Source: JBBQTU01 sp038213005 (lineage in GTDB: Bacteria > Planctomycetota > Phycisphaerae > Tepidisphaerales > Tepidisphaeraceae). From it: a stretch of DNA of 31,623 nt. Position 1 is the first letter of the stretch; each line of letters begins with the position of its first letter. A program made the translations under genes and the position numbers. This document shows, piece after piece, positions 23,426 through 31,566 of this stretch. The notes beneath the pieces were generated by a model, which saw only the letters and a list, made by a program, of their open reading frames with translations, was not told the origin of the DNA and did no database searches. Where the stretch lies: NCBI GenBank assembly GCA_038213005.1, contig JBBQTU010000015.1, positions 1-31,623 on the forward strand. Reading direction: 5' to 3'.

Positions 23426-24921
23426 GTGTGGAGTTTCTCCCGGATGCTCTGCAGGCGAATGAAACTGGGCTTGGGCTGGAGCATGTCATCCAGCAACCCG
23501 CCTCCAGGGACGGTGTGGTTGATGTCGGCGACGTTGCCCCAGGCGATGTTCTCGACGAAGGGCTTACTGATGGCGAGCTTGTAGACGGCTTCCATCCAGT
23601 CGGCCTGGAGATCGGGATCCCATGGGCGGTGCCAGCGCCCCGCCTGGGCGGGATCGAGTTTGCCGGCCGACCGGTCGGACGGGTCGGGTGTGCCGCGTGA
23701 GGGGGCCAGGAGGCTGGTGAGGAACAGCGGTTTGCCGAAGGTGGAGAATCGGTCGAGCAGGCAGGATATCTGGAACAGGTCGCGGACAAAGAAGCCCGGG
23801 GCCGGCACGCCCAGTTCAAGTTCGACGCCAAAGCCCTCGAAATTGATGCCTGACTGGGCGACCATCTCGGCGTAGAGAAGCGGCGGAGCGCCCGCGAGCA
23901 TCTTGGCGCGGTTGTCGCCGAAGGGATGGGTGATCGTCACCAGCGTTCGGGCGCCGGGGCTGACGTTTTTTACCTGCATCACCAGCAGGCGGGTGAGTTC
24001 AACGCACTGCTCGAAACTCATCGGAAACGCGACATTGGAGCCCAGGCCCGCAACGACGTTCCAGACCGAGACGGCCTTGCGATAACGGAAGACGGTTTTC
24101 TGGATGTACTCGAACGCCAGTTCGCGGAAGGTGTCCAGGTCGTTTTCCCAGATGTACAGCCAGTCGGGAACATCCTGCTCGCGCAGGTGGATCAGCGGTC
24201 CGCCGATGATGGGCATCTTCTTGGCCGTCAGGTACTGGACCCAACCGTCCACGGCTTCGGTGTGGAAATCTTCCTCATCCGGCTGGAACTGCCGCCAGGA
24301 CATGGGCAGAACCGCGTAGTCGAAGGCCTCGCCAAAGGTGTCCTTGTACTTCTGATTCTGGATGGCCGGGTCGACGCGGGCGCCAATGATGTGGCGCACA
24401 ACCGGGCCGTTGGTGCGGCGGCGGTTCAGCAGCAGGTCGCCGTGGAAGAGCGCCAGTTGTTCAGAGAGATCCATCGCCGCCTGCAGGGCCTGGTCGGCCA
24501 GTCCCGCAGCCTTTGCGGGCTCTTCCTTCTGAATGCTGATCGCCTGGATGAAAATGTCCTGGGCGTCGACAAAGAGCTGCTGGAACTTCTCCGTCTTGGG
24601 GAAATCAAAGAGGTTCCAGTCCTCGCGTTTCTGGACGATGCGCATCAGGCGAGAGCGGGCGAGTTCAACATTGAGAATGTAGGGCGCTTCGCGATGCTGC
24701 AGGCGCGTGGTTTCCAGGTGAAAGACCCCCAGCGGACCCACATCCCAGAGCAGCGCCAGACCGATGGCGTGCTCATCTCCCCGGTTGGCCGAGAGAATCC
24801 CATCTTTGAAGGCGACTTCGCCGGCGATGGGCACGCTTTCGGGGCCCAGCACCACAGCGCCCACCGGCTGGAAGCTGCTGAGCTTCTGTCCGTCGCGGTA
24901 TATCTCAAATCGAACGGCCAT
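23404..24921 (-). CDS. GH10-like protein lacking both catalytic glutamates
   Basis: 505 residues from ATG 24921; the open frame runs to a TTG at 24948, which has no ribosome-binding site. An N-terminal beta-rich domain (1-100) and a helical bridge (105-165) precede a TIM-barrel matching glycoside hydrolase family 10: the MSWRQFQPDEEDFH (207-220), IIGGPLIHLREQDVPDWL (238-255) and C-terminal WGNVADINHTVPGGGLLDD...PKPSF stretches align with xylanase segments. The acid/base position (WDVVNE in GH10) reads WNVVAG (287-292), and the nucleophile position (ITEL) reads LTSL (401-404, Ser403). Without either glutamate, ordinary xylanase activity is unlikely; a sugar-binding or structural role is more plausible. 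No signal peptide is visible. It is followed, with overlap, by the ComEA-like gene; the sulfotransferase gene lies 199 bp upstream. Confidence 0.85.
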   Translation of the reverse strand: MAVRFEIYRDGQKLSSFQPVGAVVLGPESVPIAGEVAFKDGILSANRGDEHAIGLALLWDVGPLGVFHLETTRLQHREAPYILNVELARSRLMRIVQKREDWNLFDFPKTEKFQQLFVDAQDIFIQAISIQKEEPAKAAGLADQALQAAMDLSEQLALFHGDLLLNRRRTNGPVVRHIIGARVDPAIQNQKYKDTFGEAFDYAVLPMSWRQFQPDEEDFHTEAVDGWVQYLTAKKMPIIGGPLIHLREQDVPDWLYIWENDLDTFRELAFEYIQKTVFRYRKAVSVWNVVAGLGSNVAFPMSFEQCVELTRLLVMQVKNVSPGARTLVTITHPFGDNRAKMLAGAPPLLYAEMVAQSGINFEGFGVELELGVPAPGFFVRDLFQISCLLDRFSTFGKPLFLTSLLAPSRGTPDPSDRSAGKLDPAQAGRWHRPWDPDLQADWMEAVYKLAISKPFVENIAWGNVADINHTVPGGGLLDDMLQPKPSFIRLQSIREKLHTWNRRNG

Positions 24922-25120
24922 TCGGTTGCACCCAGGCTGAACAAACAAGGGGTCTGGAACAGGGCGAATCTTAGGGTCTTGCAGGCCGCTTCACAAGCCG
25001 CACCAAGCCCGACACAGAAAGCTGCCAACCCGGCCCGAATGGCCGAAAAGGGGAATGGCAGGTCGCGTCTGAAGCCCGGATCGCTGAACTCTGCGATCAG
25101 ATCCACCGCTGGCCGGCACA

Positions 25121-25804
25121 TCATCCAGCGCGGGTCGCGCGGCTTGAGACCGCCCATTCATAAAGCTCAAGATCCCGGGCATGGTAGGCGCGGATGTCAC
25201 GCTCGAGATGGGGATCCAGTGAGTAGGTTTCTCGCACGGACTTGGCCGGGTTGACGTTGCGGGTCTCAGGCTCGACCTGATGACCCAGAAAGCTCTTGCA
25301 GAACCACGCCAGGTCGTCGTCGAAGTGCTCGACGATGCCAACGAAGGCAAGTTGCTCCCGCGGGAATCCCCAGAAGAACTGGGAGTAGAAGTTGCGCATC
25401 TCCTCGCCCAGCGTGAAACGCTCAAGGGACCAGTCCTCCGCGAGCATCCGGTGATGGAGCAGAAACTCCGGCGAAATGGGAGCCGTGCGCTTCCAGTACT
25501 GGTAATGCGAGACCAGCCGCTGGACGGGGTCGCGCAGCCAGGTGACGAACTGCACCGGGCGCGTGGCGGCGGTGCCCAGGAACTTGACCGGGAGAAAATG
25601 CCCGTGAATACAGTCGATTTCGTCCAGCGTGCCGCCGCTGAGTTTCGCGAAACTCAGCAGAGCCCGGCAGTTGCGCCGACCCGGGGCATCGTGTAGCGGG
25701 CGATCTTCCTTTGCCAGGCGAAAACGCTCGCCGTAATGGGTGCGCAGGATGCGGCCGAAGGTCTGTCCTGCGGTCTTGGGAAGATGAACGGAAACCAGAA
25801 GCAT
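25121..25804 (-). CDS. Carbohydrate sulfotransferase-like protein
   Basis: 227 residues. PAPS-binding features are clear: the 5'-phosphosulfate loop HLPKTAGQTF (7-16, K10), the IHGHF motif (66-70) typical of 2-O-sulfotransferase-type enzymes, and the 3'-phosphate motif RDPVQRLVSHY (91-101). The protein should transfer sulfate from PAPS to a hydroxyl of a glycan or other acceptor. No signal peptide or membrane helix is visible, so it is probably cytoplasmic. Start ATG 25804 has no clear ribosome-binding site but lies 11 bp after the glycosyltransferase stop, suggesting coupled translation. The pairing implies decoration of a surface polysaccharide or glycolipid; the acceptor is unknown. Confidence 0.88.
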   Translation of the reverse strand: MLLVSVHLPKTAGQTFGRILRTHYGERFRLAKEDRPLHDAPGRRNCRALLSFAKLSGGTLDEIDCIHGHFLPVKFLGTAATRPVQFVTWLRDPVQRLVSHYQYWKRTAPISPEFLLHHRMLAEDWSLERFTLGEEMRNFYSQFFWGFPREQLAFVGIVEHFDDDLAWFCKSFLGHQVEPETRNVNPAKSVRETYSLDPHLERDIRAYHARDLELYEWAVSSRATRAG

Positions 25805-25815
25805 CAGCGGGGATT

Positions 25816-26715
25816 CTAACTGTCCAGCGACTTGCGGAGAAATCGGACGGCCGGGCCGGGAAGTCGGCCGAACAGGAGCGGGTCGAAAACCGGTCGGCCA
25901 AATGGCTTGCCGCGCAGGCGCTCGTACTGCTGCTTGTAGAGGGCGAATCGCTGCTCGGCGGCGTCCGGGTCGGCACCGGTCATAGCACCGCCGTGGATCT
26001 GGTGAAACGAGCCCTCCCCCAGGAGGACCACCGGCGCGGCGCCGGGCATCTCGACGGCGCGGTGGAAGAAGTCCTGGTTGACCAGTCCGCCGCCGGGCAG
26101 GTCGAAGGCTGGGTGATACCCGCCAAGCTGCTGGAAATCGTCAAGGCGGAGGAAAAGGCAGTTGCTCTCCCCCGGGGGGTAAAGCCAGCCGCGATTGCTG
26201 TTGGGGGCCTGCGTGGCGATGTCGAAGAGGCGATAGCCGTCGGCGGGCCAAGCGATGCTGTCCAGAAGCTGGTCTTCAACGGTCTGGTTGTAGCCGGTGC
26301 TGGCGGCGCGTGACTGCAGATCGTGGCCAAGATGCCAGCCGAGTGTGTAGACGACCGGGTGCTCGGTGAGTCGCGATGCCCGAACCGCACCGGCCAGCAC
26401 GCCGGGGGTGAGAATCCGGGCTCCATCGATCATAACGGCCAGCAGGTGCCCGCGGGCCGTGGCGGCAGCGGTATTGATGGCGGCGGCCGGCGAGGCGGTC
26501 GGCCGATCAAGCCGCAGATAACGGAACTCCGGACCCAACTCGCCCATCAGTGTCGGCGGCAGCGGCTGGGCGGAGCCGTTGTCGACGACGATCACCTCAT
26601 GGTTCAGCGACTGGACATCCCGCTGGTAGCGGCGGGACAGCGAATGGAGCGTGCGCGGAGCTTCCCGCTGCATATTGAAGACCACGACGATGATGGAAAG
26701 GTCGAGTTCTGGCAC
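25816..26715 (-). CDS. Family 2 glycosyltransferase
   Basis: 299 residues from GTG 26715, preceded by AGGA at 8 bases; an in-frame TTG at 26745 adds ten residues and lacks a ribosome-binding site. The GT-A fold start is typical: LSIIVVVFNMQREAPRTLHSL, then NHEVIVVDNGS (39-49, D46). The usual DXD metal site corresponds to MIDGA (95-99): the first Asp (D97) is kept, the second is absent, which occurs in several GT2 branches. The C-terminal half (GGYHPAFDLPGGGLVNQDFFHRA) carries the second acidic motif. The enzyme likely transfers a sugar from a nucleotide donor in the cytoplasm. It starts the cluster glycosyltransferase-sulfotransferase, separated by 11 bp. Confidence 0.87.
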   Translation of the reverse strand: MPELDLSIIVVVFNMQREAPRTLHSLSRRYQRDVQSLNHEVIVVDNGSAQPLPPTLMGELGPEFRYLRLDRPTASPAAAINTAAATARGHLLAVMIDGARILTPGVLAGAVRASRLTEHPVVYTLGWHLGHDLQSRAASTGYNQTVEDQLLDSIAWPADGYRLFDIATQAPNSNRGWLYPPGESNCLFLRLDDFQQLGGYHPAFDLPGGGLVNQDFFHRAVEMPGAAPVVLLGEGSFHQIHGGAMTGADPDAAEQRFALYKQQYERLRGKPFGRPVFDPLLFGRLPGPAVRFLRKSLDS

Positions 26716-26841
26716 TGGTCGGTTCCTGCCTTCTTCGGCGGGCAAGACAGAGCATATTGCACGGCCGCAGCAGCCGCCAGTGTGCTGCGTCGCTCTGATG
26801 TCAACTTAAAATCGGGGTGGCATGGCCAGATCGGTACTCCG

Positions 26842-26891
26842 CGGATTCCCATAGGGACGCACCTAGCAGACTCCGATGGGGACGCACCTAG
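26842..26891. repeat. Two adjacent 25-bp repeats with CTAGGTGCGTCCC core (minus strand)
   Basis: Units 26842-26866 and 26867-26891. On the minus strand each begins ctaggtgcgtccc, followed by 12 less conserved bases. They lie just past the minus-strand remnant at 26900-26988. The core differs from that at 15610-15704 only at two bases (gg for ac). Confidence 0.85.
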
Positions 26892-26899
26892 TGCTGTTC

Positions 26900-26988
26900 T
26901 CACCTCAAACCCGCCTTCGCATATTGGTTCCCGCCTTTGCCACGCACCGTGTGCTCTAGACCCAGTTGCTTCACCGCCTGGCCATTTT
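26900..26988 (-). pseudogene. Possible remnant of a transposase C terminus (copy B)
   Basis: The minus-strand frame reads NGQAVKQLGLEHTVRGKGG then NQYAKAGLR and a TGA. A TAA stop lies directly before it, so only the tail of a gene survives. It shares LGLEHTVRG.GGNQY with copy A. The protein family is not established; a RAYT-type transposase is my best guess. Confidence 0.35.
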
Positions 26989-27452
26989 ATGCATCATCGC
27001 CGAAAGGCTGGGTGCGCGATAGGCTCAGTTCCCATCGTGCAAGAGCAGAGTTTGAACAGGAGTTAGCGGAGAGAGCAGAGAAGAGTGGATTGCCTCAGTT
27101 TCCTTCGTCACGGCGAATCTTCGATCTGCTGCCTCCTGTAGGGAAATGGAGTGTTGCATCGCTGCCAGGCCGCCGATCGTGGCCGGCTGGCCGCATGGCG
27201 CTTGCTGCCGATCTTCACCGAGACGCAGCGAGTTGATCGTCTGGGGCAGGCGGCGTTGTAAGGCGGATGCGTAGCCGGGCGGCGGTCTGGCTGATCGAGG
27301 GTCGTTCGGCAGGTTGAGTCACGGGTCGCCCTAAGCACGTCAAAGACGTGCGCCACGAATCATGGCATGCGGTGGGGTGAACCCGCACCAGGAGAGAAAA
27401 GGCGACGGAGATACAGTTAGTCAGCAACATTTATCGAGATAAGGTAGTATAG

Positions 27453-30400
27453 ATGATCATGAAGACAATAACATCGCTCTTTTGCGGCGTGCTGGCGATT
27501 CTGTGGACCTTGTGCGTCGCGGGTAGCGCCCGGGCTGCGGATGAGGTGGTGGTGCCTGAGACGGGGGTGGTGGTCTCTGTGCCCTACTCTGCTCCGGACA
27601 AGGGATTCGTCAGTCTGGCGCTCTACGACAAAGAGGGCGTGCTGGTACGGAGCCTTCTGTTCGCCCAGGCGGTGGAGAAGGGCCAGCACAGCGTGCAGTG
27701 GGATGCCACATCCGACATGGGGCTGCCGGTGCCCGCAGGCACTTACACTCCCAAAGGCGCGTTCTTCACCGAAAAGCCGTCGCTGGAGTACGTAATGGCC
27801 GTGGGAAAGAGCGGAAATCCGCCTTACCGAACACCTGACGGCAAGGGTGACTGGGGCGGCAACCTTGGCGGCCCTGCAGGCATCTGTGCCAACAGCAAGA
27901 GCATCATGATGGTCTGGGGTTGCGTGGAGGACAATCAGGTCACAGGCATCCAGCAGATGGATTCCGATGGCAACATTTCCATGCGGTATTACTCGTTCTA
28001 TCCGTGGGACTCGCGCATGGCGGGCGCCATGGACGAGAAAAACCTGTACCTGGGCATCCTCAATGGGGGGAAGAAACAGTTGGAGATCGCGGCGTATGTG
28101 CTGGGCGAGCCTCGGGGGAAGATACTTACCGCGCTGCCCACCAAGCCCCATCAGGATCAGACTGAAACTCGCTGGAACGGCCGTTTCAGCGCCCACCTCG
28201 ACGGACTAGCCATCACGGCGGACACCATTTATGCCACGGTCGGGAGCGACGACGCACTGTTTGTCATCGACCGCGCCAGTGGCAAGATCCGTAAGCAGAT
28301 CACCATGCCCACCCCTCGCGGCGTGGCGGTGTTTGGCGGGCGGGTGTACGTCACCAGTGGCGGCAAAGTGCTGCAGTTGGCGGCCGATGGCACCGTGCAG
28401 GCAACCGTGGTTGATCAGGGCGTCATGGCCCAGCCGCGAGCGCTGGCGATCGACAGCACGGGGAAGCTATATGTGGCCGACGGTCGTATCGGCGGGGCCC
28501 ACGAGGTCAGCACCGGCACCGGGACGGGACAGGTCTGGGTTTTTTCGCCGGCCGGCAAACTGCTCAGCAAGATCGGCAAGGAAGGCGGGGCGCCGCGCAA
28601 TGGCCGGTTTGATGCCAATGCGATTGGCGACGTCACCTATATGTGCATCGGTCCGAATAACCGCCTCTGGGTGCAGGACATCGCCACCAGCTTCCAGCGC
28701 ACAAGTCGCTGGTCGCCTGATGGCAAGTTGGAGCGGCAGTGGTTCGGCCGCAAACTGACGCTGTCCAACGACCGGGTCAATCCCGCCCGGCCCAACGAGC
28801 AACTGCTGTTCTGGGATGCTTTTTCCGACGAGCCGGGCATCTCGGCATACGAAGTGAACGTCAAAGACAAGACATGGACGCCGTCGTGGCACTACGACAA
28901 CACTTGGGCCGAGATGTATCAGGAGGATGTGTTTCTCAGTAATAGTCACAGCAATCCGCTGGAGCCGAAGCGCCATCCGGTGTTCATTTATGACTCGGAT
29001 CACCCGGTCACTTACAAGGGTCACAATTACTTCATGCCTGAGTCGGGCAATGGTGACGGCGGCATATTCATCTACTCACCCGATCAGAAACCCAAGCGCG
29101 TGGCGCTGGTCGGCTATCACCGCTGCGAGAAGAAGGACGGCAAGATCGAATCCTTCTATGACAACGGGCCCAACAACTGGTTCACCTGGGCCGACCGCAA
29201 CGATGACGGCAAGATGGCGATCGATGAGATCACCTATACAGCCGCCCCGGCGATGCTCGGCAAGACCACGCGGCTGTGGTCGGCGTATCTCGACGACCAA
29301 CTGAACGTACATATGAAACGCCCTGTGGATGATGGCAACGGACGCTATCACTTGGTGGACAGCATTCTGCCGCTGAAGGAACTGCTGCCCAATGGCGCGC
29401 CGGTGTACGACTGGAGCATGCTGCGCGACACCATCGTGCTGCAGCCGCCGAACCTCAATGGCGGCGACGAAACGAAGAAAGTCACCAACTGTGACATTCC
29501 CCTTCCGGTGGAGACCAAGGACGCGTACTACGCCATCGTCACTCCCGCGTGCGACCAGCAATTGAAGTTGCCCGGCATCGATGGCGAGGGCTGGTGGGCC
29601 AGCCGTAACTGGCGCAAGAGATTGGCCCGCTTCGACAAGACCACGGGCAAGTGCCTGTGGGCCGTGGGCCGACGTGCTCCCGGCCGCGCTGAACCCGGAC
29701 AAATGTACTTCCCGGCCAAACTCGCCGGTGAAGCCGGCGGGGCCCTATTCATCTGCGATACCTTGTCGCTGGCCTGGGCTTGGAATACCGATGGGCTGTA
29801 CCTCGGCCGGTTGTTCAATGATACGGGCACCGGCATCGCAGACGCGTATTCCCACTACGGCGAACTGCAGTCGATGGCTGTATGGACCGACCCCAACGAC
29901 GGGAAGATATACCTGGCGGCCGGGGCGCAGGGCAGCATGATCTACGAGGTCAACCTGCCGAAACTGCAGCCGTTGGGTGGTGCGGCGATCAATGTCACCG
30001 CCGAGCAGAGCGCCCAGGCCAGGCCATGGGATCCCGACGGCACCCCGCCGACGAGTCATCCGAGCTACACGGCGGCGTTCACTCAGGTAGCGCCCGTTAT
30101 CGATGGCGATCTTTTCGGTGCCGACCGCGACCTTTGGTTCCGCGTCGACGGCAAGCCACGCCCGGAGATGCTGGTGTTGCTGGATGGCAAGCGTCTGGCC
30201 AGCGTCCGCGCCACGTACGATGCCCAGAATCTGTACCTGGCTTACCAGGTCAGCGATGCCAATGGTCCCTTGAACTCCGGGAGTGAACTTCCCTACAGCC
30301 CGTTTGTCAGTGGCGCGTACGTTGACTTCTCGGTGGGGCCTGATTGGCGCACGCCAAACCGCGACGTTTCCGAAGGGGATGTCCGCGTGGTCGTGGCCCG

Positions 30401-30821
30401 GGTGCGCGACGGCGGCGGCGTCAAAGACTTTGAGCAGGGCTTCTGGCAGAAGAAGGCCGGCGGCGCCCACCCGCAGACCATCAAGTCGCCTGCTGCCCAG
30501 GTGCAGTTCGGCCACATCGGATCAGTGCCCGGACTGAAGATGGCCTGCAAGGTCGGCGCCAAGGACGCGCGTAGCGGCTTGATCACCTATACGGTGGAGA
30601 TATCGGTACCGCTGGCGAGCATCGGCGTGGCCCCAGCGGCCGGCAAGACCGTCGGATTTGACGCCTCGGTGGGCGTGGCAAACGCCACCGGGGATCGCCG
30701 CGAGCGGGCTGCCCACTGGGGCGGTCTGTCAGAGGGCGTGGTCGTAGACCGCCCCGGCAGCACCGAACTGCTGCCGCGCACCTGGGGCTCGCTGACCTTC
30801 GGACCCATGCGGGCGAAATAG
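27453..30821 (+). CDS. Large secreted beta-propeller protein with EF-hand and CBM9-like C-terminal domain
   Basis: 1122 residues. Sec signal peptide (hydrophobic core 8-24, cleavage near SARA-A at 28/29). Domains: a FlgD-like Ig fold (about 32-110; LVRSLLFAQAVEKGQHSVQWD and VPAGTYT), NHL/PQQ-like propeller blades (about 130-440; GLAITADTIYATVGSDDALFVID, ALAIDSTGKLYVADG, YMCIGPNNRLWVQD), a second propeller-like region (440-860) containing a canonical EF-hand loop DRNDDGKMAIDE (581-592), and a C-terminal CBM9-like carbohydrate-binding domain (about 880-1118; APVIDGDLFGADRDLWF). It probably binds a polysaccharide outside the cell; no catalytic motif is evident. No membrane anchor is visible. Two start ATGs exist (27453, 27459); AAGG about 8 bases before 27453 favours the first. 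A strong terminator lies 40 bp downstream, so it is likely a single-gene unit. Confidence 0.9.
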   Translation: MIMKTITSLFCGVLAILWTLCVAGSARAADEVVVPETGVVVSVPYSAPDKGFVSLALYDKEGVLVRSLLFAQAVEKGQHSVQWDATSDMGLPVPAGTYTPKGAFFTEKPSLEYVMAVGKSGNPPYRTPDGKGDWGGNLGGPAGICANSKSIMMVWGCVEDNQVTGIQQMDSDGNISMRYYSFYPWDSRMAGAMDEKNLYLGILNGGKKQLEIAAYVLGEPRGKILTALPTKPHQDQTETRWNGRFSAHLDGLAITADTIYATVGSDDALFVIDRASGKIRKQITMPTPRGVAVFGGRVYVTSGGKVLQLAADGTVQATVVDQGVMAQPRALAIDSTGKLYVADGRIGGAHEVSTGTGTGQVWVFSPAGKLLSKIGKEGGAPRNGRFDANAIGDVTYMCIGPNNRLWVQDIATSFQRTSRWSPDGKLERQWFGRKLTLSNDRVNPARPNEQLLFWDAFSDEPGISAYEVNVKDKTWTPSWHYDNTWAEMYQEDVFLSNSHSNPLEPKRHPVFIYDSDHPVTYKGHNYFMPESGNGDGGIFIYSPDQKPKRVALVGYHRCEKKDGKIESFYDNGPNNWFTWADRNDDGKMAIDEITYTAAPAMLGKTTRLWSAYLDDQLNVHMKRPVDDGNGRYHLVDSILPLKELLPNGAPVYDWSMLRDTIVLQPPNLNGGDETKKVTNCDIPLPVETKDAYYAIVTPACDQQLKLPGIDGEGWWASRNWRKRLARFDKTTGKCLWAVGRRAPGRAEPGQMYFPAKLAGEAGGALFICDTLSLAWAWNTDGLYLGRLFNDTGTGIADAYSHYGELQSMAVWTDPNDGKIYLAAGAQGSMIYEVNLPKLQPLGGAAINVTAEQSAQARPWDPDGTPPTSHPSYTAAFTQVAPVIDGDLFGADRDLWFRVDGKPRPEMLVLLDGKRLASVRATYDAQNLYLAYQVSDANGPLNSGSELPYSPFVSGAYVDFSVGPDWRTPNRDVSEGDVRVVVARVRDGGGVKDFEQGFWQKKAGGAHPQTIKSPAAQVQFGHIGSVPGLKMACKVGAKDARSGLITYTVEISVPLASIGVAPAAGKTVGFDASVGVANATGDRRERAAHWGGLSEGVVVDRPGSTELLPRTWGSLTFGPMRAK

Positions 30822-30861
30822 AGCGAAGAGCGAAATGCCTCACGCTCTGCCTGATTGACTG

Positions 30862-30898
30862 ATGCTGGTGCGCTTCATCGCGCACCAGCATTTTTGTT
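30862..30898 (+). terminator. Rho-independent terminator
   Basis: Perfect 10-bp stem tgctggtgcg (30863-30872) / cgcaccagca (30881-30890), 8-nt loop, then tttttgtt. It lies 40 bp after the stop of the large secreted protein gene. Confidence 0.9.
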
Positions 30899-31097
30899 GG
30901 CGAACTGCCGGATCAAACCCCGGCCGATACCGTCAGGCACGGCCGTATCCCGCAGCGGCGAGTCGGAGTCCCGCCAGGCCGCGAGCCCAGTGGACGCGGG
31001 CCCGATCGCGTGATCCGCCCGGGTGGCCTGCCGGGAGTTGAGCCTGTCCCGCAGCCCGCGGTTCGGTGCTGATGGATGGACGGTCCGACGGGTCACG
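30899..31097. other. Intergenic, nothing recognised
   Basis: Moderately GC-rich DNA with no convincing frame or repeat seen. Part of a 3'-side region made largely of repeats. Confidence 0.4.
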
Positions 31098-31165
31098 GCG
31101 TTGGGACGGGAGCACGCAGTGCGTGGCGAAGACCGGAACTAATGGGAAGGAGGCCGCAAAGTGAC
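31098..31165 (+). pseudogene. Decayed transposase-like tail (copy C)
   Basis: On the plus strand 31098-31139 matches the copy A remnant at 36 of 42 bases (gcgttgggacgggagcac...). The frame corresponding to LGLEHTVRGEGGN now reads LGREHAVRGEDRN and then stops, and two bases are missing where copy A continues to QYGKEA. A ctagggg-cgcccc segment at about 31171-31183 resembles the CTAGGTGCGTCCC core found next to the other copies (11 of 13 bases). Confidence 0.4.
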
Positions 31166-31215
31166 CAAATCTAGGGGCGCCCCGCTCGGACTCCCGCGGG
31201 CAATCCAGAAATCCA

Positions 31216-31316
31216 GCCCCATTGAGCAGCAGCGCACCGGTGGCACATGCGCCCTCGCTTGTAGCAATTACCGCCTCGCGGCAGCGAGTCCTTACTCCGC
31301 TGCTGCTCAATGGGGC
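31216..31316 (-). mobile_element. 101-bp MITE-like element with 19-bp terminal inverted repeats (copy 2)
   Basis: Inverted copy of 19792-19892: same length, the same perfect 19-bp terminal inverted repeats (31216-31234 and 31298-31316), and two internal base differences. Flanking matches (ccagaaatcca to the left, ggccgatctccac to the right) extend the shared block to about 125 bp. Confidence 0.7.
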
Positions 31317-31425
31317 GGCCGATCTCCACCAGGTAAGCTTCGCGCGAAGGATCCCGACGGGCACTGAGCGGCACCCGGTGGCCAGAGTATAGGGCGTGAT
31401 CCGCGGACCAAGCGTGGGATGCTCC

Positions 31426-31486
31426 TGTGCGGGCGAGGACGCCATGCACGACCGAGAGAGTAGTGCGTGGCGTCCTCGTCCGCACA
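31426..31486. repeat. Long imperfect palindrome, copy 1
   Basis: Arms 31426-31449 and 31463-31486 are reverse complements at 22 of 24 positions (both exceptions could pair as G-U in one orientation), with a 13-base centre gaccgagagagta. A second copy begins at 31567. Confidence 0.85.
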
Positions 31487-31566
31487 TGAATACCCCGTGC
31501 ATCATCAGCGAGACAAACGCCCCACCATCCAAGCCATCACGCAAGCCTGAACGTTTGTGGCCTGCC

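Larger units (their letters stand above)
26716..27452. other. Gene-free region upstream of the large secreted protein
   Basis: Holds the 25-bp repeats at 26842-26891, the transposase-like tail remnant (copy B), a short aggagttagcggagagagc-type segment (27058-27076) similar to text seen in other planctomycete intergenic DNA, and a perfect hairpin gcacgtc-aaa-gacgtgc (27335-27351). AAGG at about 27442-27445 is a plausible ribosome-binding site for the next gene. No coding frame is credible. Confidence 0.55.
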
